Source: JAEUHO01 sp046350655 (GTDB lineage Bacteria; Planctomycetota; PLA2; JAEUHO01). From it: a stretch of 64,000 bases of DNA. The notes beneath the pieces were generated by a model. The model saw nothing but the letters and a program-made list of their open reading frames with translations, did not search any database and was not told the DNA's origin. The position numbers and the translations under genes were made by a program. The stretch spans positions 124,001-188,000 of the forward strand of contig JAXMAB010000010.1 of the NCBI GenBank assembly GCA_046350655.1, in the 5' to 3' direction. Shown here piece by piece: positions 16,621 to 24,101 of this stretch. Numbering within the stretch: the first letter of the stretch is position 1; each line of letters begins with the position of its first letter.

Positions 16621-16735
16621 CAACGGGCTACGAACCCGTGGTTCCACCATCCCCCGGTCCGACCGCGAGACGAAGGGCTACGACCCCGTTGTTTCGGCGT
16701 CGACGGCGAGACGAAGAACTCCGACCCCGTTGGCT
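16621..16735. repeat. Degenerate ACGGGCTACGA repeats
   Basis: Three related segments: CAACGGGCTACGAACCCGTG at 16621; GAGACGAAGGGCTACGACCC from 16667; GAGACGAAGAACTCCGACCC from 16708. Their core matches the perfect palindrome at 4032-4062, so the two ends of the copper operon are flanked by the same repeat type. Confidence 0.55.
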
Positions 16736-16739
16736 CGGG

Positions 16740-18662
16740 TCAGCGGGAGGAGAGGTGGACGCCCAGGAGGCCGGGGCGGAGGCGGAGCTCGAGGCGCTCG
16801 GGGCCGCGGTAGAGGACGACGGGCACGTCCTCGCGGCCCGCGGTCTGCGCGGCCTTCACGGCGGCGCGCAGCTCGTCCGTCGTCGCGACGGGCTTGCCGT
16901 CGTAGGTCGAGAGGTAGTCGCCCGCCTTCACGCCCGCACGCGCCGCGTTCCCGTCCGCCACGACGTCGGTCACCCGGAGCGTCGGTGCGTCCACGAGGCC
17001 CGTGGGCGCGCGGTACAGGACGAGGTACGCCCGCACGACGTGCGTGGCGGCCGCGACCTCGCCCTCCGGCGGCGGCTTCTCGTCGGCGGGAAAGGCGTAG
17101 GGCTCGGGGACGTACCGCAGCGTCGCCGCCGTCCCCGCGGGCAGCGCGGCCGTCAGGTCCACCTCCCACGGCCGCACGACGTCGCCCGGCGCCCATCCGG
17201 CGCGGGAGAACTGCCACGTGCCGAACTGCGGGCGGTTCGGGTTGAGGTAGCAGTCCGTCTTCCAGAGCGTGTCCTCGAACCGGGCCGCCGCCGCGCCCTC
17301 GGCCGGCGGCGCGCCGCTCGCCGGCGCCGGGGGCGCGCCGACGACGAGCGCGCGCTTCGACGGCGTGAACTCGCCGACCTGCGAGTGCCCCGTGGTCGTG
17401 CAGCGGAACCGCGCGGCCACCACGTCCGCGCCGAGCGTGACGGGCCTCGGCTCGAAGAAGTCGCGGAAGTGGTTCTCCGCGGAGCGGTACTGCGCCGTCC
17501 CCACCCACAGCGGCACCACCTCGCTCGCGACGCGCCCCGGCGTGCCCGGGTGGAAGTCGAGCGCGACGCTCATGAGGTAGCCGCGACCCTTGTAGAAGTT
17601 CGTGCCGGCCGCGATCTCGAACCGCCGCCGGCCCGCGAGCAGGGGCCGGAAGTCCGTCACGTCCACGACCCAGTGGCACGGCGTGCGGTACGACGTGATG
17701 AACGGGACGATCCCGAGCTTCCGTCCCGCGTCGTCGACGACCGACACCTCGCCGTTGCGGTCCCACTCGTCCCACGCGTCGCCCGCGTCGTGCAGGTCGA
17801 GCGTGAGCAGCACGCGCCCGAAGGCCCACGTCGCCGGCGGGAGGTCGACCTCCGCCTCGTGGGCCGTCTTCCGGTGGTCGGTCCGCACGTGGTGGAACAC
17901 CTCGACGTGGAGCGGCGGACGCGGCGCCGTCGTGGGCTCCGACGCCTCGAAGCGCAGGCCCGTGACGTCGAACGTCGTCGTCGCGTCCGCGCGCGTCCCC
18001 GCGCCGACGGCCAGGCGCGCCTCGAACGGCGCGAGCCCCGCGACGAAGGTCCGGTCGTACACCGTCGCGCCGGCGACCGTCACGGTCACCTCCGCGCCGC
18101 CCGCGACGTGCCGCACGTCGACCGTCACCTCCGCGTCGACGCCGCGGAACTCGACGGGCGCCACGCGCTTGACCACCTCGCGGCCGTCGAAGTGCAGCGA
18201 GACCTCGCGCTGGGGGCGGTTCTCGTAGTTTCCCCACGGCGTGAACGTCTCCTCGCTCGGGGGGTTGTGGACGTCGAACGCGACCGCGAACGCGCCCGCG
18301 AGGTTCGGCGACGTCCACTCCAGCACGAAGGGGGCCGGGCCTCGGGTCCCGAAGGCCTTCGTGTCGAGGAACAGGAACGCGCCGCCGTCGCCGCCCTCGG
18401 CGACCTTCATCCGCGCCGTGAGCGTGCGGCGCGCGAACAGGCCCGGCGTCGCGAGGTCGAACCCGACCGCGTTGGACTGGCCGGGCGTCCGCGCCGCGTC
18501 GAGCAGCCGGAACCCGCCCTCGATCGCCGAGGGCCCCTCGCCCGCGCCGAACCGCGCGAGGTGCGGCACGAGCGGGGCCTCGGGCGTCGCCGGCGCGTCC
18601 GCCGCGCGGGCCGCGGAGGCGAGCACGAGGATCGGGAGCGCGAGCAGGCATCGACGGAGCAT
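16740..18662 (-). CDS. Secreted PNGase F-like protein with C-terminal PDZ domain
   Basis: 640-residue exported protein. Signal peptide 1-20 (ALPILVLASAARA) is followed by a beta-rich LamG/lectin-like region (about 30-240) with HNPPSEETFTPWGNYENRPQ. A PNGase F-type jelly-roll follows (about 245-420) with FHHVRTDHRK, DAWDEWDRNGEVSVVDD, FITSYRTPCHWVVDVTDF and RPLLAGRRRFEIAAGTNF. These resemble peptide-N-glycosidase F modules, in which a WDR-type Asp is catalytic. The last 90 residues form a PDZ domain (VTDVVADGNAARAGVKAGDY). Predicted role: periplasmic or extracellular glycan de-N-glycosylation or glycoprotein binding. ATG 18662 has GAGGTG upstream and a TAGCAT box 22 bases further up. The amidase assignment is from motifs only. 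Confidence 0.65.
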   Translation of the reverse strand: MLRRCLLALPILVLASAARAADAPATPEAPLVPHLARFGAGEGPSAIEGGFRLLDAARTPGQSNAVGFDLATPGLFARRTLTARMKVAEGGDGGAFLFLDTKAFGTRGPAPFVLEWTSPNLAGAFAVAFDVHNPPSEETFTPWGNYENRPQREVSLHFDGREVVKRVAPVEFRGVDAEVTVDVRHVAGGAEVTVTVAGATVYDRTFVAGLAPFEARLAVGAGTRADATTTFDVTGLRFEASEPTTAPRPPLHVEVFHHVRTDHRKTAHEAEVDLPPATWAFGRVLLTLDLHDAGDAWDEWDRNGEVSVVDDAGRKLGIVPFITSYRTPCHWVVDVTDFRPLLAGRRRFEIAAGTNFYKGRGYLMSVALDFHPGTPGRVASEVVPLWVGTAQYRSAENHFRDFFEPRPVTLGADVVAARFRCTTTGHSQVGEFTPSKRALVVGAPPAPASGAPPAEGAAAARFEDTLWKTDCYLNPNRPQFGTWQFSRAGWAPGDVVRPWEVDLTAALPAGTAATLRYVPEPYAFPADEKPPPEGEVAAATHVVRAYLVLYRAPTGLVDAPTLRVTDVVADGNAARAGVKAGDYLSTYDGKPVATTDELRAAVKAAQTAGREDVPVVLYRGPERLELRLRPGLLGVHLSSR

Positions 18663-18684
18663 CGGGCACCTCGGGTCCGTCGCG

Positions 18685-18690
18685 ATGCTA
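18685..18690 (-). promoter_or_regulatory. -10-like box of the PNGase-like gene
   Basis: TAGCAT on the minus strand, 22 bases before ATG 18662, upstream of its GAGGTG ribosome site. Confidence 0.3.
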
Positions 18691-18758
18691 CGCGGGGGGC
18701 CCCGCGGACGGCCCTCGGGGCGTGCCGTCCCGGGGTCGTCGCGGCCGCGCGGCGCCGG

Positions 18759-18764
18759 TACGCT
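18759..18764 (+). promoter_or_regulatory. -10-like box, leaderless promoter of the PP-loop gene
   Basis: TACGCT exactly 6 bases before ATG 18771, with no Shine-Dalgarno. Transcription would start at or next to the A of the start codon. Confidence 0.4.
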
Positions 18765-18770
18765 GCGGTC

Positions 18771-19934
18771 ATGGGCATCGGCGGCCGGCGCGACCTCGTG
18801 GTGGGACGGGCGACGCGCCGCGTCGTCGACGGCCGCGACCGCGTCGAGGCCACCGTCGCCGGCGTCCCGGTCTTCTTCGAGTCGTCCGACGCCGAGGTCG
18901 CGCCCGCCGTCGAGGCGTTCGCCGGACCGTTCCTCCTCGCGGCGCTCGAGCGCCGCGTCCGCCTCCGCCTCGAGGAGCCGCCGAGCGCGACCTGGCTCGC
19001 GAACGCGCGCCGGCTCGGCGCGCTCTTCCGCCGGTGGTGGGGCTACGACGGCCCGGACCCGCTCGCCGGCGTCGAGGCCCGTCCCGACGCCGGGCCGCCG
19101 CGCGCCGAGGGCGCCCAGTGCTTCAGCGGCGGGATCGACTCGTTCCACACGCTCCACCACAGCCCCCACCGGCGCGACGTCCTCGTCGCGCTCCACGGCT
19201 TCGACGTCGCGCTCGACGACGACGCGCGGATGGACGCCTTCGCCCGCTCGCTCCACGCCGTCGCGGCCGCGACGGGTCGCCGCGCGATCGTCCTCCGCAC
19301 GTCGATCCGCCGCCACCCCGTCCTGCGCCGCCTCTCGTGGGACCGCGAGCACGGCTCGATCCTCGCCGCCGCGGGCCACGCCCTCTCGTCCACCGTCGGG
19401 TCCCTCGTGATCCCGGCGTCGTGGTCCACGGCCTGGCCCCACGGCTGGGGCTCGCACTGGGAGAGCGACCCGCTCTGGTCCGGCGACCGCCTCCGCGTGC
19501 TCCACGACGACCCGTCGCTCGAGCGCTGGGACAAGGTCCCCGGCGTCCTCGGACCGCTCCTGTTCGAGCACCTCCGCGTCTGCTGGGAGAACCGCGCCGC
19601 CGCGGGGAACTGCGGCCTCTGCGAGAAGTGCGTCCGCACCCGCGTCGTCTTCCTCCGCGCCGGCGCGCTCGACCGCGCGGCCCGCTGCTTCGCGACGACG
19701 GAGCCGTTGCCGAGGTCGATCGACCGGCTGGTGCTGAACCGCAAGCAGCTCGAGGTCGTGTGGGAGGCCCACTACGTCGGCTGGTCGCTCCCGCCCGACG
19801 TCCAGGCCGCCGTCGAGCGGCTCGTCGCGCGCAGCCATCGCGCGCTCGACGCGGGGCCCGTCGTCCGGCTCGGGCGGCGCCTCCGCAAGACCGTCCGGCA
19901 CGTGCGGCGGCTCTGGCACCGCCGTCCGAGGTAG
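18771..19934 (+). CDS. PP-loop (adenine nucleotide alpha hydrolase-like) protein
   Basis: 387-residue cytosolic protein with a PP-loop ATP-pyrophosphatase motif, QCFSGGIDSFHTL (SGGIDS at 119-124), and a Cys cluster NCGLCEKCVRTRVVF (about 283-297) that could bind zinc or an Fe-S centre. It resembles 7-cyano-7-deazaguanine synthase/ExsB-type ATPases in these two motifs, but its roughly 110-residue N-terminal region and basic C-terminal tail (LGRRLRKTVRHVRRLWHRR) are not typical of QueC. Members with this architecture often sit near surface-sugar genes. The substrate is unknown. It is divergent from the PNGase-like gene with 108 bases between, so shared regulation is possible. Confidence 0.65.
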   Translation: MGIGGRRDLVVGRATRRVVDGRDRVEATVAGVPVFFESSDAEVAPAVEAFAGPFLLAALERRVRLRLEEPPSATWLANARRLGALFRRWWGYDGPDPLAGVEARPDAGPPRAEGAQCFSGGIDSFHTLHHSPHRRDVLVALHGFDVALDDDARMDAFARSLHAVAAATGRRAIVLRTSIRRHPVLRRLSWDREHGSILAAAGHALSSTVGSLVIPASWSTAWPHGWGSHWESDPLWSGDRLRVLHDDPSLERWDKVPGVLGPLLFEHLRVCWENRAAAGNCGLCEKCVRTRVVFLRAGALDRAARCFATTEPLPRSIDRLVLNRKQLEVVWEAHYVGWSLPPDVQAAVERLVARSHRALDAGPVVRLGRRLRKTVRHVRRLWHRRPR

Positions 19935-19945
19935 CGGTCGAGGGT

Positions 19946-19989
19946 CCGGGACCGCGAGGCCCGGCGGCCGGCGGGCCTCGCGGTCCCGG
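19946..19989. terminator. 17-bp palindrome, probable terminator
   Basis: Perfect arms CCGGGACCGCGAGGCCC / GGGCCTCGCGGTCCCGG with a 10-base loop, 11 bases after the PP-loop stop. No T-tract follows. It is the best-preserved copy of the GCGAGGCCCGG palindrome family in this window. Confidence 0.55.
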
Positions 19990-20030
19990 GCGCGCGACGG
20001 CGCGAGGTCGCACGGCCCCGCGCCGTCGTC

Positions 20031-20036
20031 TATCGT
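20031..20036 (+). promoter_or_regulatory. -10-like box before the TSUP permease
   Basis: TATCGT ending 10 bases before GTG 20047, with no Shine-Dalgarno between. Confidence 0.3.
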
Positions 20037-20046
20037 CGGCGGCCCC

Positions 20047-20781
20047 GTGGACCTCGCCGTCGTCCTCCCCTGCTTCTTCGTCGGCGCGCTCCTCTACACG
20101 AGCGTGGGCCACGGCGGCGCCACGATCTACCTCGCGATCCTCACCCTCGTCGGCATCGCCACGGGCCCGCTGGTCACGACCGTGCTCGTGCTGAACATCC
20201 TCGCGGCCGGGATCGCGTTCGCGAACTTCGGCGGCGCCGGCCATCTGCGGCTGCGGCTGCTGCTCCCGTTCCTCCTCACCAGCGTCCCCGCCGCGTACCT
20301 CGGCGGGTCGGTGAAGCTCACGGGCCACGTCGAGCAGGCGGTGCTCGGCGGCGCGCTGCTCCTCGGCGCGCTGCGCCTCCTCCTCTTCTCGCGCCCTCCG
20401 GACCTCGGGGTGCCGCGCGAGGGCGCCGTGTTCGTCGTGGGGGCGCCGCTGCTCGGCGCGGTGCTCGGCTTCCTCGCGGGCGCGACCGGCATCGGCGGCG
20501 GCATCTTCCTCTCGCCGATCCTCCTGCTGCTCGGCTGGGCGACGGTGCGCGAGACCGGCGCGATCTCGAGCGCGTTCATCGTGCTCAATTCGCTGGCGGG
20601 GCTCGCCGCGCGGTGGTCGCGCTCGCCCGTCGACGGCGCGACGCTGGCGCCGCTCGCGGCCGTCGTCGTCGTGGGCGCGGCCGTCGGGTCGTTCGCGGGC
20701 GCGCGGAAGATCCCGCCGCGCGCGCTCCAGGTGCTCCTCGGCGTCGTGCTCCTCGTGGCCGCGGGCAAGGCGCTCCTCTGA
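20047..20781 (+). CDS. TSUP (TauE/SafE) family membrane permease
   Basis: 244-residue integral membrane protein with about eight TM helices in two repeats. The first half holds YTSVGHGGATIYLAIL and the second the matching LAGATGIGGGIFLSPILL, the two GG-containing re-entrant motifs of the TauE/SafE family that exports sulfite, sulfoacetate or related anions. GTG at 20047 gives a clean first helix. It ends at a shared terminator facing thymidine kinase. No sulfur-metabolism gene is adjacent, so the substrate is open. Confidence 0.9.
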   Translation: MDLAVVLPCFFVGALLYTSVGHGGATIYLAILTLVGIATGPLVTTVLVLNILAAGIAFANFGGAGHLRLRLLLPFLLTSVPAAYLGGSVKLTGHVEQAVLGGALLLGALRLLLFSRPPDLGVPREGAVFVVGAPLLGAVLGFLAGATGIGGGIFLSPILLLLGWATVRETGAISSAFIVLNSLAGLAARWSRSPVDGATLAPLAAVVVVGAAVGSFAGARKIPPRALQVLLGVVLLVAAGKALL

Positions 20782-20812
20782 GCGGGGCCCCGGGGGCGCC
20801 CGGGGCCCCGCT
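20781..20812. terminator. 14-bp bidirectional terminator hairpin
   Basis: Perfect stem AGCGGGGCCCCGGG / CCCGGGGCCCCGCT with a GGCG tetraloop, beginning on the last base of the TSUP stop codon and ending 21 bases before the thymidine kinase stop. Its position between convergent genes supports a shared terminator. Confidence 0.7.
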
Positions 20813-20833
20813 CGTCGCGCGAGGGCGGTCGCC

Positions 20834-21418
20834 TCACGCGTCCCGACGCGCGGCCCGCGCCGTGGCGGCGCGGTAGTGCGCGTAGCACACGGGCAGGTAC
20901 GTCCCGTCGCCGCCGAGCCGGACACGCGGCCCGCGCGTCGTCGGGCGCCCGCCGGCGAGGCGGAGGTTGAACACGGCCTTCCGCGTGCACGAGGCGCACG
21001 TCGTCTTGACCTCCTCGATCGTGTCGGCCACCTCGAGCAGCCGCCGGCTGCCCTCGAAGAGGCGGCCGCGGAAGTCGGTCCGCAGCCCGTAGCAGATCAC
21101 CGGCACGCCGGGCACCCGCGTGCGCTCGCGCAGGCGGTCGACGACGGCCTCGGAGAGGAACTGCGCCTCGTCCACGAGGAGCGCGTCCACGCCGCGCAGG
21201 CGCGCGGCCGGCAGCGTCGCGTCGGGGCCGAGCACGAGGTCGGCCTCGCGGGAGAGCCCTGCGCGGGAGGCGACGGTGCGCGCGCCGTCGCGGACGTCGA
21301 GCGCCGGCTTCGCGACGAGCACGCGCTTGCCCTGGCGCTCGTAGTTGTGCGCGACGGCGAGCAGGTTGAGCGTCTTGGCGCTGCCGACGGTGCCGTAGCG
21401 GAAGTAGAGCTTCGCCAT
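20834..21418 (-). CDS. tdk: Thymidine kinase, E. coli-type (type II)
   Basis: 194-residue kinase that phosphorylates thymidine with ATP in the dTMP salvage pathway. It starts MAKLYFRYGTVGSAKTLNLL, with the P-loop written GTVGSAKT rather than GPMFSGKT, as in the E. coli-like branch. Walker B/catalytic segment is LLVDEAQFLSE; CYGLRTDFRGRLFEGS follows; the zinc ligands are CASC (about 144-147) and CYAH (about 179-182). Length is normal. ATG has no Shine-Dalgarno but has TAGGCT exactly 6 bases upstream, so a leaderless transcript is likely. It is monocistronic and convergent with the TSUP gene. Confidence 0.95.
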   Translation of the reverse strand: MAKLYFRYGTVGSAKTLNLLAVAHNYERQGKRVLVAKPALDVRDGARTVASRAGLSREADLVLGPDATLPAARLRGVDALLVDEAQFLSEAVVDRLRERTRVPGVPVICYGLRTDFRGRLFEGSRRLLEVADTIEEVKTTCASCTRKAVFNLRLAGGRPTTRGPRVRLGGDGTYLPVCYAHYRAATARAARRDA

Positions 21419-21424
21419 GGCCGC

Positions 21425-21430
21425 AGCCTA
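21425..21430 (-). promoter_or_regulatory. -10-like box, leaderless promoter of tdk
   Basis: TAGGCT on the minus strand, exactly 6 bases before ATG 21418; no ribosome-binding site is present. Confidence 0.4.
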
Positions 21431-21597
21431 GCGGGCCCCGCGGATCGACGCCACGGACCGGGCCTCGCGTACCCGTGGGTCGGGGCCCGCGTCCCGGCGG
21501 GGCCTCCCGCGGCCCGGCGCGACGGAGGCGTTGCAAGGACCGATCCCGTCCGCTCCGCGCGGCTTGAGCGGCGCGCGCGGACGGCCGATGGGGGGGC

Positions 21598-22752
21598 ATG
21601 GCGACCGCCGAGGCGAACCCGCGCACGTTCCACGCGCCCGCGGCGCGCCGCGACGACGATGCCGTGCGCGCGGAGGCCCTCGCGTTCGTGGCCGACGGCC
21701 CGCTCGCCGCGGTGCTCGACGCGATCCCGTCGCTGATCCTCGTGCTCGACGCGCAGCGGCAGGTGATCTTCGCGAACGCGGCGGCGCAGCGCGTCGCGGC
21801 GGCGTACGGGACGACGCCCGTGCTCGGGCGGCGGCCCGGCGAGGTGCTGGCGTGCCGCAACGTGGCCGACGCGCCGTCGGGGTGCGGGACCGGCCGCGCG
21901 TGCCGCACGTGCGGCGCGGTGAACGCGCTGCTCGAGGCGCTGCACGGGCGGCCCGCGACGGAGGAGTGCCGGATCGGGACGCGGCGCGGCGACGCGCTCG
22001 ACCTGCGGGCCACGGCCACGCCCTTCCGCTGGGGCGGCCGGGAGTACGCGCTGATGGTGCTCGACGACGTGAGCGACGCGAAGCGCCGCGCGGTCCTCGA
22101 GCGCACGTTCTTCCACGACATCCTGAACACCGCGGGCGGCGTCTCGGGGATCGCCGGGCTGATCGTCGCCGACCCCGACGCGTGCCGGGAGTTCCGCCAC
22201 GACCTGCTGTCGTCGGCGACGCAGCTCGTCAACGAGATCAAGTGCCAGCAGATGCTGCTCTCGGCGGAGCAGGGCGAGCTGGTGGTCGAGCGCGTGCTCA
22301 CGGGGACGCGCCGGCTGCTCGAGGACGCGCGGCAGCTCTACGCGCACCATCCGGTCGCCGAGGGCCGGCGCCTCGAGGTGGCGCCGGGGACCGACGACGT
22401 CGCGCTCACGACGGACCCGGCGGTCGTCGGGCGGGTGCTCGGCAACCTCGTCAAGAACGCCCTCGAGGCGTCGGCGCCGGGCGAGGTCGTCGTGATCGGC
22501 GCGCGCGCGACCGACGACGGCTGCGAGCTGTGGTGCCACAACGGCGGCGTGATCCCGCCGGAGCACCAGCCGCAGGTGTTCCAGCGCAGCTTCTCGACCA
22601 AGGGCGAGGGGCGCGGGATCGGCACGTACAGCGTGCGGCTGCTCACGGAGCACTACCTGCACGGACGCGTCGGCTTCACGTCGTCGCCGGAGGCCGGGAC
22701 GCGGTTCACGGTGGCGCTGCCCCGGAGCCTGCCGGCGCAAGCGCCGCGCTGA
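21598..22752 (+). CDS. PAS-domain sensor histidine kinase with Cys cluster
   Basis: 384-residue soluble histidine kinase. A PAS domain (about 35-155) contains a cysteine cluster: LACRNVADAPSGCGTGRACRTCG (C85, C94, C100, C103 approximately), seen in some redox- or metal-responsive PAS kinases. The H-box is ERTFFHDILNTAGG (His 173). HATPase boxes are NLVKNALEAS (N-box), GEGRGIGTYSVRLL (G-box) and a C-terminal GTRFTVALP. No TM segments or receiver domain, and no response regulator is adjacent. ATG 21598 follows a G-run that may serve as ribosome site. Signal and partner are unknown. Confidence 0.88.
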   Translation: MATAEANPRTFHAPAARRDDDAVRAEALAFVADGPLAAVLDAIPSLILVLDAQRQVIFANAAAQRVAAAYGTTPVLGRRPGEVLACRNVADAPSGCGTGRACRTCGAVNALLEALHGRPATEECRIGTRRGDALDLRATATPFRWGGREYALMVLDDVSDAKRRAVLERTFFHDILNTAGGVSGIAGLIVADPDACREFRHDLLSSATQLVNEIKCQQMLLSAEQGELVVERVLTGTRRLLEDARQLYAHHPVAEGRRLEVAPGTDDVALTTDPAVVGRVLGNLVKNALEASAPGEVVVIGARATDDGCELWCHNGGVIPPEHQPQVFQRSFSTKGEGRGIGTYSVRLLTEHYLHGRVGFTSSPEAGTRFTVALPRSLPAQAPR

Positions 22753-22754
22753 CC

Positions 22755-23840
22755 TCACGCCGGGTGGTCGTGGCGGTGGTGCGCGTCGGGGACGTGCGCG
22801 TGCGCGTGGACGATCGGCGCGTGGCGGTGGCGGTGCGCGTGGGGGACGCCGGGCGGGTCGTCGGGGGCGTGGTCGTGGCGATGGTGGTCGTCGTGGACGT
22901 GGAGGTGGTCGTGCTCGAGGGCCTCGTGGGGGTGCGCGTGGTCGTGCCGCTCGCGGAGGAGCACGGCGACGCCCGCGGCCATCAGGCCCATGCCGACCAC
23001 GTCGAGGGCCCGCGGCGTCTCGCCGAGGACGGGGACCGCGGCGAGCGCGCCGACGAACGGCGCGGAGGCGAACAGGACGGCGTGGCGGGCGGCGCCGAGC
23101 GCGCGCATGCCGAGGGTCGCGAGGACGAGCCCCACGCCGTACGCGAGCACGCCGACGAGCGAGGCCGCGGCGGCGGCGCCGACGCCGGGGAGCGCGTGCC
23201 CGAGCCCCACGGCGAGCGCGACGTTGGTCGCGCCGGCGACGAGGCACTTGGCGCGGGTGATCGCGACGGGGTCCTTGCCCGACAGACGCTGCGTGAGGTT
23301 GTTGTCGACGGCCCAGAGGAGGCACGCGCCGCCGACGGCCAGGACGCCGAGCGGGTCGGTCGCGCCGCCGGACGGGTCGAGGGTGAGCGTGGCGGCGCCG
23401 GCGAGCACGAGCGCGAGGCACGCGAGGCCCCGGCGGCCGAGGTGCTCGCCGAAGGCCGCCACCGCGACGACGACGGTCAGCGGCGCCTCGAGGTTGAGCA
23501 GCAGCGAGCCGACGACGCCCGACACGCGCGCGAGCCCCACGAGGAGCAGCACGGGCGCCAGCACGCCGCCGAGGAGCACGACGCCGGCGAGCGTCGGCAG
23601 GTCGCGGCGGTCGAGCGGCGCCTCGGGGCGGCCGCGGAGCGACGCGAGGAGCGGCGTCAGGGCGACGAGCCCCAGCCCGCCCGCGAGGTAGAGCGTGCCC
23701 GCGATCGAGAGCGGGCCGGCGTCGGGGAGGAGCCGCTTGGCGAGCGGCGCGCTGACGCCGAACAGCGCCGCCGAGAGCAACGACGCGACGGCGCCGCGCG
23801 CCGCCGACGGGCCGCGGGGCTCCGGCGGCGCGGACGACAT
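22755..23840 (-). CDS. EamA/DMT-family transporter with His-rich C-terminal tail
   Basis: 361-residue inner-membrane transporter with ten predicted TM helices in two EamA repeats (first ASLLSAALFGVSAPLAKRLL, second LAVGGACLLWAVDNNLTQRL). After the last helix (AAGVAVLLRERH) the tail is about 60 residues of histidine-rich sequence, with runs such as EHDHLHVHDDHHRHDHAP. His-tailed EamA proteins of this kind occur in many bacteria; metal binding is plausible but the cargo is unknown. Stop codons of this gene and the convergent histidine kinase lie only 2 bases apart, leaving no room for a terminator. Confidence 0.85.
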   Translation of the reverse strand: MSSAPPEPRGPSAARGAVASLLSAALFGVSAPLAKRLLPDAGPLSIAGTLYLAGGLGLVALTPLLASLRGRPEAPLDRRDLPTLAGVVLLGGVLAPVLLLVGLARVSGVVGSLLLNLEAPLTVVVAVAAFGEHLGRRGLACLALVLAGAATLTLDPSGGATDPLGVLAVGGACLLWAVDNNLTQRLSGKDPVAITRAKCLVAGATNVALAVGLGHALPGVGAAAAASLVGVLAYGVGLVLATLGMRALGAARHAVLFASAPFVGALAAVPVLGETPRALDVVGMGLMAAGVAVLLRERHDHAHPHEALEHDHLHVHDDHHRHDHAPDDPPGVPHAHRHRHAPIVHAHAHVPDAHHRHDHPA

Positions 23841-23865
23841 CGGGGGACGCGAGGCCCGGCCGCCG

Positions 23866-24096
23866 TCAGCGCGGCGCCAGGTCGGCGCGCTTGGCGCGGA
23901 CGGCCTCGAGGGCGAGGGGCACGAGGCCCGCGCCGGCGTGCTCGTCGACCCACGTGAGCAGCTGGGCGCGCATGCGGGGGTCCCAGAAGCGCCGGAGGTG
24001 GGAGGCGACGCCCTCGGCCGCGACCTTCGGGTCGGGCTCGGCGGCGAAGAACGCCGCGATCTCGTTGGCCATCTTGACGAGCTTCAGCGGTTCCAT
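23866..24096 (-). CDS. fdsD: NAD-dependent formate dehydrogenase delta subunit
   Basis: 76-residue soluble FdsD-type protein, needed for assembly or stability of the FdsGBA formate dehydrogenase. It starts MEPLKLVKMANEIAAFFAAE and has SHLRRFWDPRMRAQLL at about 32-47; both are family hallmarks. ATG 24096 lies 5 bases past the alpha-subunit stop; GTG at 24105 overlaps that stop and is an alternative start adding three residues. It is the last gene of the operon. Confidence 0.9.
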   Translation of the reverse strand: MEPLKLVKMANEIAAFFAAEPDPKVAAEGVASHLRRFWDPRMRAQLLTWVDEHAGAGLVPLALEAVRAKRADLAPR

Positions 24097-24101
24097 GGCG
24101 G

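Larger units (their letters stand above)
16375..16739. other. 365-base spacer upstream of the copper operon
   Basis: No convincing conserved gene. It must hold the copper-operon promoter (minus strand) and the end of the PNGase-like transcript. It contains a TAGGGT box at 16530-16535, a 25-codon open frame starting 6 bases after it, and three degenerate copies of an ACGGGCTACGA-type repeat at 16621-16735. Confidence 0.6.

Noticed and set aside
16375..16650. An N-terminally longer TolC-like protein using an upstream start
   Set aside because: The extra residues are Arg/Pro-rich with no signal sequence, while ATG 16374 gives a proper lipoprotein signal.
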